NCBI RefSeq assembly: GCF_001662075.1
Contig: NZ_LYPL01000001.1
Location: forward strand, 186,001 to 250,000
Source of the DNA: Rhizobium bangladeshense
GTDB lineage: Bacteria; Pseudomonadota; Alphaproteobacteria; Rhizobiales; Rhizobiaceae
Length of the DNA stretch: 64,000 nucleotides
Direction of reading: 5' to 3'
Every line of letters starts with the position of its first letter. Position 1 is the stretch's first letter. A program made the translations under genes and the position numbers. The notes beneath the pieces were generated by a model. That model did not search any database. It saw only the letters and a list, made by a program, of their open reading frames with translations, and was not told where the DNA came from. This document shows, one piece after another, positions 34,578-43,267 of the stretch.

Positions 34578-35912
34578 ATGCTGGCGCGTTTTTTTGCAGG
34601 TTCCATCCACCGGCAGATTGCCCTGCTTGCCGTTGCGCCCGTTGTTGTTTTCGCCATCCTCGGCATCATCAGCGAAAACCTGACGATCAAGGAGCCTGAA
34701 AGCGTCTCACAGGCGCGCGCCGTTGCCATGCGCATCGAGTTCGTCACCGACATGATCCGCTCCGCCGAAACCGCCGATCAAGAGGCCGCCGTTCTGGACG
34801 CTGCGAAAAGGACCGGACTTCAGGTCGAAGAGGTCTCCACAGCGGACCTGCAAGGCCCCGAACTCGAGGCGGAGGAAGGCGACTTTCGCTCCGAAATCCA
34901 AAAAAATCTTGCGCCGGGCATCGAAGCCCGGCTGCGTGCCCGGGGCGGCGACCGACAGCCGGTGCTGGTTGTTGGAATCGATCAGCGTCGCGCTCTGGCC
35001 TTCCTGCCACCGCCCGCCGTGCCCGACTCCCGCATAACCGATCGCGAGATCAGCGATTTGCTCGCAACCATGGCTATGTTCGTGCCGGTCGTTCTGTTGT
35101 CCCTCTACGGCAGCCGCATGATCGCCTCGCCGCTTCAACGATTTTCCGAGGCGGCGCGTGATCTCGATCCTGACAGAGGCCCGGAACGCCCCTTCGATGA
35201 AATCGGGCCGCCGGAAGTTCGCACACTCGCGAAGTCGTTAAATGACATGCGTAGCCGCGTTCGCGGGATGATCGAAGCGCGCACGCGCATGTTGCGCGCC
35301 ATCAGCCATGATCTGAGAACACCGCTGACGCGTCTGCGCCTCCGGGCTGAACGTTCGACGGAACCGCCCCTGCGCGCCGCATTGCTGGCTGACATCGACG
35401 CCTTGGCGCTGATGGTCGATGAGACCTTAGTCTACCTCAGGAAGGACGCTTCGAAGGAAAACCAGCTGAGAGCCGACCTGCCGAGCCTTATAAACACCGT
35501 CTGCAACGATTTTGCCGATATGGGCTATTCAGTTTCCTACCAGGGACCTGATCGCTTCGCCTATCCATGCAGACCTCACGCGCTGAAACGCGCTATTGCC
35601 AATCTCATAGACAACGGCACCAAATTTGCTCGGCACGTGAATGTCGAACTGCATGTCAAACCAGATCGGGCCGTCAGCATCAGCGTCACAGACGACGGAC
35701 CCGGCATCCCTGCGCCCTTCCAAACCGAGGTCCTGGAGCCGTTCTACAAACTGGATTCTGCGCGTAACGATCGTGGCGGATTCGGTTTGGGGCTCTCCAT
35801 CGTGAAGGATATCGTCGAAAGCCATCTTGGAACACTGAAGTTGGAAAACGCCGCGCCGCGCGGATTGATCGCCGAAATCAACCTGCCCTCATCGGATTCG
35901 ATATCAGGCTGA
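34578..35912 (+). CDS. Sensor histidine kinase (EnvZ-like layout)
   Basis: About 444 residues. A first membrane span (LLAVAPVVVFAILGIIS, ~18-34), a periplasmic sensor of ~120 residues, a second span (LLATMAMFVPVVLLSLYG), a HAMP segment, then the kinase core: H box AISHDLRTPLTRLRLRAE with H244, N box ANLIDNGTKFARH, G1 DDGPGIP and G2 GGFGLGLSIVKDIVESH. The start at 34578 has AGAAAGG before it; a TTG at 34551 is less likely. It is the natural partner of the regulator at 31967, although the genes are not adjacent. Confidence 0.93.
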   Translation: MLARFFAGSIHRQIALLAVAPVVVFAILGIISENLTIKEPESVSQARAVAMRIEFVTDMIRSAETADQEAAVLDAAKRTGLQVEEVSTADLQGPELEAEEGDFRSEIQKNLAPGIEARLRARGGDRQPVLVVGIDQRRALAFLPPPAVPDSRITDREISDLLATMAMFVPVVLLSLYGSRMIASPLQRFSEAARDLDPDRGPERPFDEIGPPEVRTLAKSLNDMRSRVRGMIEARTRMLRAISHDLRTPLTRLRLRAERSTEPPLRAALLADIDALALMVDETLVYLRKDASKENQLRADLPSLINTVCNDFADMGYSVSYQGPDRFAYPCRPHALKRAIANLIDNGTKFARHVNVELHVKPDRAVSISVTDDGPGIPAPFQTEVLEPFYKLDSARNDRGGFGLGLSIVKDIVESHLGTLKLENAAPRGLIAEINLPSSDSISG

Positions 35913-36074
35913 CGGCGCGACGCTGTATGCATCCGGGGCGATCTTCGCATCAGGACTGAAGCGACATGCAACGGATTTGTCACTGGCGGGACAAACATGT
36001 ATTCGAATTCCAATAGATCCTGTCATCACCCGCGCGCCGGCTGATCTGCCGCGCACCAACCGAACAAGATGTAA

Positions 36075-37331
36075 ATGACCGAACATGCCATGACCTGGGG
36101 AATCGCCGGCCTCACTGCGATGGGGGTCGTTGTCCGCCCCTTTCGATGGCCGGAAGCGATCTGGGCCGTTTTCGGCGCCCTTCTCCTGCTCGCGTTCCGC
36201 CTCGTCGGCCCCCATGACGCACTCGCCGGCGTCGCCAAGGGTGGCGATGTCTACCTCTTTCTGATCGGCATGATGCTGCTGTCCGAACTGGCCCGGCGCG
36301 AGGGCCTGTTCGACTGGGTCGCAGCCATCGCGACAGCCTACGCCGAAGGATCGCCCCGGCGGCTTTTCGTGCTGGTCTATTTGGTCGGCGTGGTGGTTAC
36401 GGTCTTTCTTTCCAATGATGCGACGGCCGTGGTGCTGACGCCGGCCGTCTATGCCGCCTGCCGGACGGCGCGGGTGAAGGACCCGATGCCCTATCTTCTG
36501 ATCTGCGCCTTCATTGCCAACGCCGCAAGCTTCGTTCTGCCGATCTCCAATCCCGCCAATCTGGTGATTTTTGCCGGCGGCGACATGCCGCCCTTATCGC
36601 GCTGGCTGTCGACATTCATGCTGCCGTCGATCGTTTCGATCGCCGCCACTTTCGTCTGCCTCTATTGGACGCAGCGGCGCGCTCTGGCGGAAGACACGCT
36701 TGCGGCAAGCCCACAGCGCCCGCCACTCTCCCGCAGCGCCTGCCTGGCTGGATTGGGCATCCTTTTGACGGCGATCGTTCTTGTCGCAGCGTCGGCCATG
36801 CATGTCGACCTCGGCGTACCGACCTTTGTTGCCGGCATCATCACCACCGCAATCGTGCTCCTGCTGACGCGCGAAAGCCCGGCGGAGACCTTCAAGGGCA
36901 TCAGCTGGAGCGTTCTGCCGCTGGTGGCGGGCCTCTTCGTCATCGTCGAGTCCCTCGGTCGCACCGGCCTGACGGGCCTTCTCTCCGCCGAGCTCGCTTC
37001 GCTTGCCGCAGCCTCGCAGTCTCAGGCGATCGGCATTACGGGCCTGCTCGTCGGCGTGATCTGCAACCTCGTCAACAATCTTCCGGCAGGCCTGCTGGCC
37101 GGAAGCGTGGTGCAGGCGGCCGGCGTCTCCGACAAAATCGCCGGCGCGGTGCTCATCGGGGTCGATCTTGGCCCCAACCTGTCGGTGACGGGGTCGCTGG
37201 CGACGATCTTGTGGTTGTCTGCACTCCGCCGCGAGGGCCTGCACATCGGCGCCTGGACGTTTCTGAAGATCGGAACCGTCGTCATGTTCCCCGCGCTCAT
37301 TCTGTCTCTGGCGTCGCTCTTTCTGTTTTGA
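36075..37331 (+). CDS. ArsB/NhaD-type ion transporter
   Basis: A 418-residue membrane protein with about ten to eleven spans. It shows the ArsB/CitMHS pattern: VFLSNDATAVVLTPAVYAA in the first half and LVNNLPAGLLAGSV plus DLGPNLSVTGSLATILW in the second, the paired re-entrant regions that bind substrate. ArsB-type proteins export arsenite or antimonite; relatives move dicarboxylates or sodium. No arsR or arsC is nearby, so an arsenic role is not assured. It stands alone between the kinase gene and the convergent buf operon. Confidence 0.85.
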   Translation: MTEHAMTWGIAGLTAMGVVVRPFRWPEAIWAVFGALLLLAFRLVGPHDALAGVAKGGDVYLFLIGMMLLSELARREGLFDWVAAIATAYAEGSPRRLFVLVYLVGVVVTVFLSNDATAVVLTPAVYAACRTARVKDPMPYLLICAFIANAASFVLPISNPANLVIFAGGDMPPLSRWLSTFMLPSIVSIAATFVCLYWTQRRALAEDTLAASPQRPPLSRSACLAGLGILLTAIVLVAASAMHVDLGVPTFVAGIITTAIVLLLTRESPAETFKGISWSVLPLVAGLFVIVESLGRTGLTGLLSAELASLAAASQSQAIGITGLLVGVICNLVNNLPAGLLAGSVVQAAGVSDKIAGAVLIGVDLGPNLSVTGSLATILWLSALRREGLHIGAWTFLKIGTVVMFPALILSLASLFLF

Positions 37332-37365
37332 GGCGGTTGCAGGCGCTCGTTATTGCCAATGTGGG

Positions 37366-37857
37366 TCATTTGCGACGCGACATGACAAACGGATCGACCG
37401 CGATCTTGCCTCCACCGAACACGACCAGTGCCAGCGCCATTGCTGCCCAGGGCAAGTGAAAGTTGGCCCAGCCGTCCGGGATGGTGAGCTGGATAATCGC
37501 CGTCATCAACAGCAGACCGAGAGCTGCGAAGCGTGTGGTAAGGCCGAGGATCAACAGAATTGGCAGAATCAGTTCTGCGATTCCGGCTGCAGTCGCCATC
37601 GTCAGAGGAAAGGGGTAGGGAATTTCCCTGCCGAAGACATGGAGCTTGAACTCCTGCTCGAAGAGATATTTTGCACCCGATGAAAGCGTCAGGAAGCCGT
37701 CCCATTTTGTCAGCCCTGACTTAAAGAAGGGAATAGCAAGCGCAAACCGCAGTCCCAGTAGCGGCAGCGATTGGGGAACGGATGCGAGCAGGCCGTCGGC
37801 GCGAGTGATAAGGGAGGCAGCAGCAAAGCCGTCGGAAGGGGCCAATTCGTTTTTCAT
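37366..37857 (-). CDS. bufD: DoxX-family membrane protein of a bufferin-type operon
   Basis: A 163-residue integral membrane protein with about four spans, including LLGLRFALAIPFFKSGLTKWDGF and AGIAELILPILLILGLTTRFAALGLLL, typical of DoxX. It is the last gene of the four-gene buf operon and overlaps the DUF2063 gene by four bases (ATGA). In known bufferin clusters a DoxX protein follows the MNIO and DUF2063 genes, probably as a membrane component for redox or maturation. The position in the operon supports the name; the individual role is not established. Confidence 0.85.
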   Translation of the reverse strand: MKNELAPSDGFAAASLITRADGLLASVPQSLPLLGLRFALAIPFFKSGLTKWDGFLTLSSGAKYLFEQEFKLHVFGREIPYPFPLTMATAAGIAELILPILLILGLTTRFAALGLLLMTAIIQLTIPDGWANFHLPWAAMALALVVFGGGKIAVDPFVMSRRK

Positions 37858-38636
37858 ATGTCGTTTCCTTTATCCTGTTGAATGGCGCTAAACGCGCCGA
37901 GACCGGCAAGACCGACGAGCGCCGTTCCGAAATCGAAACCGGGGGCAGCAGCAAATGCCGCCTCTGCCGCCTCGCCAAGGGTGGCGGCGTTGAACAAGGA
38001 GGCTGCAAAGACGGCATCCTGCGGCGGTAGGACATGAACGTTGACGGACAGATCTGGCCGGGCGACCAAGACCGATTGCCCGCGCCAATCGGAAACCGGC
38101 GAAACCACCTCCTGCTGATGCGCGCTCCAGATCGAACCAACCGGAAATCTCGATTGGATCAGGTGCGCTGAAGGGTGTCGGACGAGCCGCAAGTCCGAAA
38201 GTATCTCGGGCGCGACGGCTCTGAGTGCCGCAATATCGAGAGGCACGCATTCGGCGGCATGGTAAGCGGCCGTCCAGGCAGCTTCGAGCCGGGCCACATC
38301 GGGCAGATAAGCAAGCGCCCTTGCGGGCTCGAAAAATGCAACGAAGTCCGGAAAGTCGTCGCCATATTCCATGATCAGCGGCGAGGCCGGCTTGTGATCC
38401 TGGGCGTAGGCCCGCGCCATGGCCACGAAGAATCCCGGGCCAACGAGACTCTCCGTTACGGGAAAGCGTTGCGCCAGCGCCTTTGTCAGCCCGACGAACA
38501 CATTGTTGCGGTATACGGCAAATCGCGCCGCGTCGGGCTTGCCGCGGGTGCCGATGATGCCGTCCGGCACTGGCCGGTCGGCCCGCAGCAACGCATCGGC
38601 GAAGGCGGTTTGGCTGGTGGCGAAATCCATCGTCAC
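37854..38636 (-). CDS. bufC: DUF2063/HvfC-BufC-type partner protein
   Basis: A 260-residue soluble protein. The N-terminal ~100 residues match the DUF2063 (HvfC/BufC) helical domain: [37 protein letters not shown] and [21 protein letters not shown]. The remainder is a mixed domain with [16 protein letters not shown]. In this family the protein is the recognition partner that delivers the precursor peptide to the MNIO enzyme. It overlaps the bufB-like stop by four bases and the bufD-like start by four. Confidence 0.88.
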   Translation of the reverse strand: MTMDFATSQTAFADALLRADRPVPDGIIGTRGKPDAARFAVYRNNVFVGLTKALAQRFPVTESLVGPGFFVAMARAYAQDHKPASPLIMEYGDDFPDFVAFFEPARALAYLPDVARLEAAWTAAYHAAECVPLDIAALRAVAPEILSDLRLVRHPSAHLIQSRFPVGSIWSAHQQEVVSPVSDWRGQSVLVARPDLSVNVHVLPPQDAVFAASLFNAATLGEAAEAAFAAAPGFDFGTALVGLAGLGAFSAIQQDKGNDI

Positions 38637-39520
38637 GCCGCCCGAGGCCGGCGCCCGCTACGACGAAACGTTTCGGCGGCGAGCACAGCATCCGCGCGTT
38701 TCGCCTCTGAATACAGCGTGGCGAAATCCGGAACATTGTTGTCCCATTCAATCAGCGTCGGGAGTGCCCCGGTGCGGGCGAGAGTATGCTTGTAGAGCGT
38801 CATCACGTCGCTCTTCACCTCCGTCGCGTGCGCATCAATCAGCAGCCGCTCGCCGGCGGCGTCGACTGTTTCGTCGTAACCGGCAAGGTGAATCTCGCCT
38901 ACTAGCTCGGCCGGAAAGCGATCAATGTAGGTGGCAGCATCGAGCCGGTGGTTCACAGCCGATACCATCACATTGTTGACGTCGAGCAAAAGGCCGCAGC
39001 CCGTTCGCTGCGCGATCGTCGCCAGAAAATCCACTTCGTCGATCGTACTGTCGGCGAACAGTACATAGGTGGCAGGGTTTTCTAGCAGCATTTGTCGCCC
39101 TAACGCCTGTTGTGTTTCATCGACATGGTCAACGACGCACAGCAGCGTTTCTTCCGTGTAGGGTAACGGCAACAAATCGTTGAGAAATCCCGTTTCATGC
39201 GTCGACCAGGCCAGATGTTCGGAAAAACTCTGCGGCCGGTAGCGGTCAATCAAGCTACGAAGCCGCTTCAGATGCGCCTTGTCGAGCCCACGCGCCGCGC
39301 CGATCGATAGGCCGACGCCATGCAGCGAAAGCGGGTAGTGTTCGGTAATGGCTTCAAGATAGCGATGCGGCGGCCCGCCTGCGCCCATGTAATTCTCGGC
39401 GTGCACCTCAAAGAAACCGACATCGGGCAGATCCGCCAGAATAACGTCGTAATGCTCGGGTTTGAGGCCGAGGCCGGCTCTCGCAGGCAAGAGGACGGAT
39501 CCGGTTGTTGAAGCGGTCAT
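38633..39520 (-). CDS. bufB: MNIO (DUF692) peptide-modifying iron oxidase, BufB-type
   Basis: A 295-residue TIM barrel of the multinuclear non-haem iron oxidase family (formerly DUF692). Metal-ligand-type residues are seen in [62 protein letters not shown] and DAHATEV. MNIO enzymes oxidise cysteines of ribosomal peptides into heterocycles or thioamide-type groups. The start at 39520 has GGGAGAA before it; the frame extends upstream to 39625 but into the precursor-gene region. It lies 61 bases after the precursor gene and overlaps the next gene. Its partner at 37854 and precursor at 39582 make this a bufferin-type rather than methanobactin-type locus. Confidence 0.93.
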   Translation of the reverse strand: MTASTTGSVLLPARAGLGLKPEHYDVILADLPDVGFFEVHAENYMGAGGPPHRYLEAITEHYPLSLHGVGLSIGAARGLDKAHLKRLRSLIDRYRPQSFSEHLAWSTHETGFLNDLLPLPYTEETLLCVVDHVDETQQALGRQMLLENPATYVLFADSTIDEVDFLATIAQRTGCGLLLDVNNVMVSAVNHRLDAATYIDRFPAELVGEIHLAGYDETVDAAGERLLIDAHATEVKSDVMTLYKHTLARTGALPTLIEWDNNVPDFATLYSEAKRADAVLAAETFRRSGRRPRAA

Positions 39521-39546
39521 TGCAGTTCTCCCGGTTTTAGCAGAAA

Positions 39547-39577
39547 GAGCGGAGGCCCGGGCGTCGGGCCTCCGCTC
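39547..39577 (-). promoter_or_regulatory. Strong hairpin between precursor and MNIO genes
   Basis: A 13-base perfect stem, GAGCGGAGGCCCG (39547-39559) with CGGGCCTCCGCTC (39565-39577), loop of five. It begins five bases after the precursor stop and is followed on the minus strand by TTTCT. It looks like a partial terminator or message-stabilising element that would make more precursor than enzyme. Confidence 0.75.
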
Positions 39578-39581
39578 ATGA

Positions 39582-39869
39582 TCAGCCTTTGGTCGGCTCG
39601 AGCTTACCCATGTGCCCCTCGACATTCATGCTGGTGCAAGTGCCGGCTGGGACGGCCTTCCACGCGTTACCCTGATAATCCATCGTGGATGTACCTGCGC
39701 AGGTCGTCCCGGCACCGGCGGCGCAATCATTCTGCCCCTTGAGGGCGATGCCATAGCATTTCTCTTGGCCTACCATTTTCTCCGCCGACAGCGGCGCTGC
39801 GAAGGCAGCGGATGAAATCGCAGTGGCGAGCGAGCCTGCCAGGGCGAGGGTGAGAGTGGAACGGTTCAT
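39582..39869 (-). CDS. bufA: Bufferin-type precursor peptide (DUF2282, BufA1-like)
   Basis: A 95-residue precursor. A Sec signal peptide ([19 protein letters not shown]) is followed by a mature part of about 72 residues. Four cysteines stand at [23 protein letters not shown] and GTCTSM. This spacing matches DUF2282 peptides, where the central cysteines are modified by the MNIO enzyme and the others form a disulphide. The start at 39869 is chosen because the signal peptide begins there; an upstream in-frame ATG at 39938 would add 23 residues and lies inside the promoter. It is the first gene of the operon and ends at a strong hairpin. Confidence 0.92.
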   Translation of the reverse strand: MNRSTLTLALAGSLATAISSAAFAAPLSAEKMVGQEKCYGIALKGQNDCAAGAGTTCAGTSTMDYQGNAWKAVPAGTCTSMNVEGHMGKLEPTKG

Positions 39870-39925
39870 AGACGGTCTCCTCTTGCAAACGTCCGCGGAC
39901 CGGTCATCGGCCGCGTAATGCTTCT

Positions 39926-39951
39926 TTCGATCTGACAACCCCGGTTGTTAC
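39926..39951 (-). promoter_or_regulatory. Candidate ECF (SigF-type) promoter of the buf operon
   Basis: On the minus strand TGTAACA is followed, 16 bases after GTAACA, by CGAA (39926-39929). As I recall it, the Caulobacter SigF promoter consensus is GTAACC-N16-CGAA; this site has one mismatch. It lies about 57 bases upstream of the precursor start, the expected distance. The sigma gene is not in the window. Confidence 0.5.
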
Positions 39952-40009
39952 AGGCTTTGCGAACACGAATTAGTGATCAGCGTTCTGGGCACCTGCGGTA
40001 CCGCTGCAC

Positions 40010-40288
40010 TCACGCCATTTGCCTGCAAGGTCGGAAGATGATTGCTGAGGTCTTCATCTGGGCAGCTCGATTTCGCCTGGAAATGACGACGAGACCCTGT
40101 CGTGTAATGGATGGCGTGCGAGCGGCCCAGTCGACGGCGACGATCTCCGCCGACGGAAGGGCCTTCGCAGTTTCGATTCCGAACAGGCCCGGACCTGCGG
40201 CAATGTCCAAAACCTTTTAGAAAGACTTCCCCCAGCAGGAGATTTCTCCAGCCAGCATTTTGGCGCTGAGTCCCGTAAAAGAGCCCAT
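40010..40288 (-). pseudogene. Remnant of a SAM-dependent methyltransferase
   Basis: One frame reads MGSFTGLSAKMLAGEISCWG, then a stop codon (40217-40219), then KVLDIAAGPGLFGIETAKAL and SAEIVAVDWAA. The second piece contains the motif I of class I methyltransferases (VLDIAAGPGLFG) and the strand-2 acidic end. The internal stop and the loss of all further homology after about 40120 mark it as a decayed gene fragment between the buf promoter and the small secreted gene. Confidence 0.65.
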
Positions 40289-40457
40289 GCCGCGCGCAAA
40301 CATTCAACCACTTCGGGCGCAATCGTCCGGACTAGATTCCGCGCCGACTGCCGCGGCTTTAGCCTTTTCAGGCGAGTGATCTATCACAAGAGGCAAGCTG
40401 ACACCTCGGTCAATGCGGTGCATCTTGGTCGATGTTGCAACTTTACCAGGGAGAAAC

Positions 40458-40673
40458 GTGGTGACATCTAGCAAACTAGCTCTCGCTCTCGGCATCGCGA
40501 TGGCACTTGCCGTTGGAGGCGCCGCTTATGCGGGTGATTATTGCCCACCAGAAGAGACCGCCAAGGGCAATAATGGCTATGGCCAGGAGAAACGGGGTCT
40601 CAGCGACGGCACCAACGCCGGAAGCGATAACGGTGCTACAGCCGCGGAGAAATCAGCAAGCATAGTGCGATAA
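40458..40673 (+). CDS. Small secreted protein
   Basis: A 71-residue protein starting at a GTG with AGGGAG four bases upstream. The signal peptide is KLALALGIAMALAVGGAAYA, giving a mature peptide of ~46 residues that begins GDYCPPEETAKGNNGYGQEKR and is polar, glycine/asparagine-rich, with one cysteine. Similar small exported proteins are, as far as I recall, common in Rhizobium; function unknown. The frame is open upstream to 40413, but the GTG start fits the ribosome site and signal peptide. It is not obviously part of the buf operon, which reads the other way. Confidence 0.65.
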   Translation: MVTSSKLALALGIAMALAVGGAAYAGDYCPPEETAKGNNGYGQEKRGLSDGTNAGSDNGATAAEKSASIVR

Positions 40674-41002
40674 TCGCCGGTCAAATCCAATCTATGCGGC
40701 GGCACTCGCACTGCCGCCGTTTTGCTGTTCGGAACGGGTACACGCAAAGCCTCTAATCAGATCGCAATCCCGCCAGTCATCACAACATCAATGACAACGG
40801 CGGCTTCTACCGCGCTTTCTTTTACACCGTGTTCACCTGGAAAAATCGGGCCATGCAGCGTGGCTGAAGCGACCAATTAAAGGCTTGTCGAATTGTCCGC
40901 TGATTTTGGATAAAAGCGGCCAGTCACTGGCTCTTGCCGTGACTTTTGTCTATTCGCTGGTTTTATTATCCTCAGTCAGCGTCGCCTACACTTCGGTTTT
41001 AA
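40674..41002. other. Intergenic region with a possible 3' gene remnant
   Basis: About 330 bases with no whole gene. A short open stretch ending at 40867 (DNGGFYRAFFYTVFTWKNR near its end) reads like a protein C-terminus but has no start; it may be a relic. No repeat or RNA gene seen. Confidence 0.5.
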
Positions 41003-41890
41003 ATGTCGACCTCTTTGCGTTCAGAGTCATTGCAGAATAGATGCCGTAGCTACAGTGTGGAAGATCTCATGGCGGACGTCTCCTTTGCCGCAGCTCTCCG
41101 CGAATCCGCCTTTGAATTACTGGCAATCCATCGCAGAGCGCCGAGAATAGTGCGTTATGTGGCCGATCTGCAGAAGTGGCTGCTCAGCCAAGCGGCGTTG
41201 GCATTGCATTTTGAGCGGAAACTCGACCTGTCCAGCCCGCCATTGACCGCGTCCAACCTTGCAAAGTTTCTGGTTGAGAACCGCATCGCCAGCCATAACA
41301 CCGCAGTCTCACATCTGAAAGAGATGGCGTATTACAAATTGTTCGAGCCAGTGGAGACGGCAGATCGGCGCGCCAACCCGTTGCAGGCAACCGCCTATGC
41401 CGAAACCTTAATTCGGCAATGGTTCGAAGGGCATCTTCGCTCCCTGGACGGCATGGACGCGGGAGATCGCTATCGGCGGTCCGAGGCGGATGAGACAATT
41501 CTGTATCGCGCTCAGCCCCGTATCGCACGCCGGCTGTTTCACCATCCTGATTGGTATCGTCCTCCCGAAAGCATTGCGCTGTTCGTGAGATCCGAATCTG
41601 GAAGCAATGTGTTGCATGACCTTATGGCGCGTGTGCCACTGGCACCGTTCTTGGAACAGCGCACCTGGGTGGGCGACGTTTCCGCACGACTGACCGCGGC
41701 CGAATTTGTAATTTCCCGCAGCCACGCCGGCAGATTGCTTGCGGCCGCGCAAAAGCAAGGATTGCTAGGGTGGGAGACCTCCCAAAAAAGCGGAGATTGT
41801 TGGATTTCGGCCAAATTCGTGCTCGACTACAGACGGTGGCAGGCCGCGAAATTCTCCGTCATCTCCGAGGTTATGGCGAACATTGAGTAG
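41003..41890 (+). CDS. Hypothetical protein, possibly winged-helix
   Basis: A 295-residue, charged, soluble protein with no signal peptide. The middle segment LTASNLAKFLVENRIASHNTAVSHLKEMAYYKLFEPVE looks like a winged-helix DNA-binding unit, and a later part (LTAAEFVISRSHAGRLLAAAQKQGLLGWE) resembles a second one. I do not recognise a named family. A second possible start is M23. It has G+C below the housekeeping run that follows and stands alone, which suggests accessory origin, but this is weak. Confidence 0.65.
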   Translation: MSTSLRSESLQNRCRSYSVEDLMADVSFAAALRESAFELLAIHRRAPRIVRYVADLQKWLLSQAALALHFERKLDLSSPPLTASNLAKFLVENRIASHNTAVSHLKEMAYYKLFEPVETADRRANPLQATAYAETLIRQWFEGHLRSLDGMDAGDRYRRSEADETILYRAQPRIARRLFHHPDWYRPPESIALFVRSESGSNVLHDLMARVPLAPFLEQRTWVGDVSARLTAAEFVISRSHAGRLLAAAQKQGLLGWETSQKSGDCWISAKFVLDYRRWQAAKFSVISEVMANIE

Positions 41891-42092
41891 AGGCTCGGGT
41901 GGCGCTTCCGCGGGAAATACGGAATCGATGCAGAGAGCGCGGCCGCGCCTGTTTCCGCTCTTTCGTTGGACAGGCCGCTTAGAGCGGTCGGCCTCGAGGT
42001 GATTTGAGCCGACGGACACGCCCATAAGTGAAGCCCTCGAAACAATGGATCTTTTCGAGATGGTGCATTTGAGGCTGGTTTAGGAGGCAGTG

Positions 42093-42168
42093 TGGTGCCC
42101 AGGACCGGAATCGAACCAGTGACACGCGGATTTTCAATCCGCTGCTCTACCAACTGAGCTACCTGGGC
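42093..42168 (-). tRNA. tRNA-Phe (GAA)
   Basis: Reads GCCCAGGTAGCTCAGTTGG at the 5' end, anticodon loop TTGAAAA with anticodon GAA, T-arm GGTTCGATTCC and encoded CCA at 42093-42095. The acceptor stem GCCCAGG/CCTGGGC is perfect. 76 bases including CCA. Next to yacG, as in many rhizobia. Confidence 0.97.
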
Positions 42169-42347
42169 TAACCTGCTTCCGATGGTGCTTTTTTGAAAAA
42201 GAACCGTGGAGCCTTGGTTCGCCCCGGAAGCGAGCGGGGTTATAGCATCTTGTTCGCTCATGGCAAGCGTCAAATGACTCTTTTTTGACGGTCTTGCCGG
42301 ATTTGCCGATTCATGAGGAAAAATAAGAGCTTCGCCGATGGATTTCC

Positions 42348-42560
42348 CTAGTTTTCCTCGTCGGGATAATCAGCCTTCGTCTCGTCATCGGCCACCGGAA
42401 TGGCATAGGAGCCGGTCAGCCACCGGGAGAGATCGACCTCGCGGCAGCGGTTGGAGCAGAAGGGATAATGTTCGCGATTCGACGGCTTGCCGCATTCTGG
42501 GCAAGGGCGAGTCTTGCGCAGCGGTTCGATCTTGGCGGCGGCTTTGCTGTCTTCGGGCAT
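42348..42560 (-). CDS. yacG: DNA gyrase inhibitor YacG-type zinc protein
   Basis: A 70-residue protein with a zinc-binding set C20, C23, C35, C39 ([27 protein letters not shown]), followed by [13 protein letters not shown] and an acidic tail. This matches YacG (DUF329), which binds GyrB and inhibits gyrase in E. coli. It is the last gene of the minus-strand run infA-maf-yacG, 32 bases after maf. Confidence 0.9.
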   Translation of the reverse strand: MPEDSKAAAKIEPLRKTRPCPECGKPSNREHYPFCSNRCREVDLSRWLTGSYAIPVADDETKADYPDEEN

Positions 42561-42592
42561 GATCGGTTCGTCCTATGGCGTCGGCCGCGAGC

Positions 42593-43213
42593 TCAGGCCT
42601 CGGGCCACCGGCTGTGCACATCGAAGCCTTCGCCGGTCAGAAGCACAATGGTTTCATAAAGCGGCAGGCCGACGACATTGGTGTAGGAGCCCACCATCTT
42701 CTGCACGAAGGTGCCGGCGAGGCCCTGGATGCCGTAGGCGCCCGCCTTGCCGCGCCACTGGCCCGACGCCAGGTAGTTTTCGATCTCGAAACCGGAGAGG
42801 CGCTTGAAGCGGACCTTGGTCTCGACGATCTTCTGGCGGATCTTGCGATCCGGCGTCACCAGGCAAACGCCGGTATAAACGAGATGGTTGCGCCCCGACA
42901 AAAGATGCAGCGAACTCAACGCCTCGTCGGCAAACTCGGCCTTGCCGAGAATGCGCCGGCCAACGGCGACCACCGTGTCGGCGGAGAGGATATAGCTGCC
43001 CTTCCAGGTGATATCGCCCTTGATGGCGGCAAGGGCGGCTTCCGCCTTCTCGGCCGAAAGCCTGCGGGCGAGCGAGCGCGGGTGCTCCGACTTCTTCGGC
43101 GTCTCGTCGATATCCATCGGCATCAGGCGCGAAGGCTCGATGCCTGCCTGGTTGAGCAAGTCAACGCGACGTGGCGAGCCCGAAGCGAGAATGAGCTTAT
43201 ATTTCAGCGCCAT
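42593..43213 (-). CDS. maf: Maf-type nucleoside triphosphate pyrophosphatase
   Basis: A 206-residue Maf/HAM1-like protein. The N-terminal substrate motif [15 protein letters not shown], the catalytic [18 protein letters not shown] and the C-terminal [27 protein letters not shown] are all typical. Maf proteins hydrolyse non-canonical or modified NTPs. The subtype (YhdE or YceF) cannot be assigned with certainty here. It lies between infA and yacG. Confidence 0.92.
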   Translation of the reverse strand: MALKYKLILASGSPRRVDLLNQAGIEPSRLMPMDIDETPKKSEHPRSLARRLSAEKAEAALAAIKGDITWKGSYILSADTVVAVGRRILGKAEFADEALSSLHLLSGRNHLVYTGVCLVTPDRKIRQKIVETKVRFKRLSGFEIENYLASGQWRGKAGAYGIQGLAGTFVQKMVGSYTNVVGLPLYETIVLLTGEGFDVHSRWPEA

Positions 43214-43267
43214 GGAACCTCGACCATCGGCAGACGGGAGAAAACCCTTGCAGAACCTTGGGCAAGC

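Noticed and set aside
36075..37331. Full arsenic-resistance operon around the ArsB-type gene
   Set aside because: No arsR, arsC or arsA lies next to it, so only the transporter family is called.
37366..39869. Methanobactin (MbnB) reading of the MNIO gene
   Set aside because: The precursor has a signal peptide and DUF2282 cysteines and the partner is DUF2063 with DoxX, which is the bufferin set; there is no MbnC or methanobactin-type precursor.
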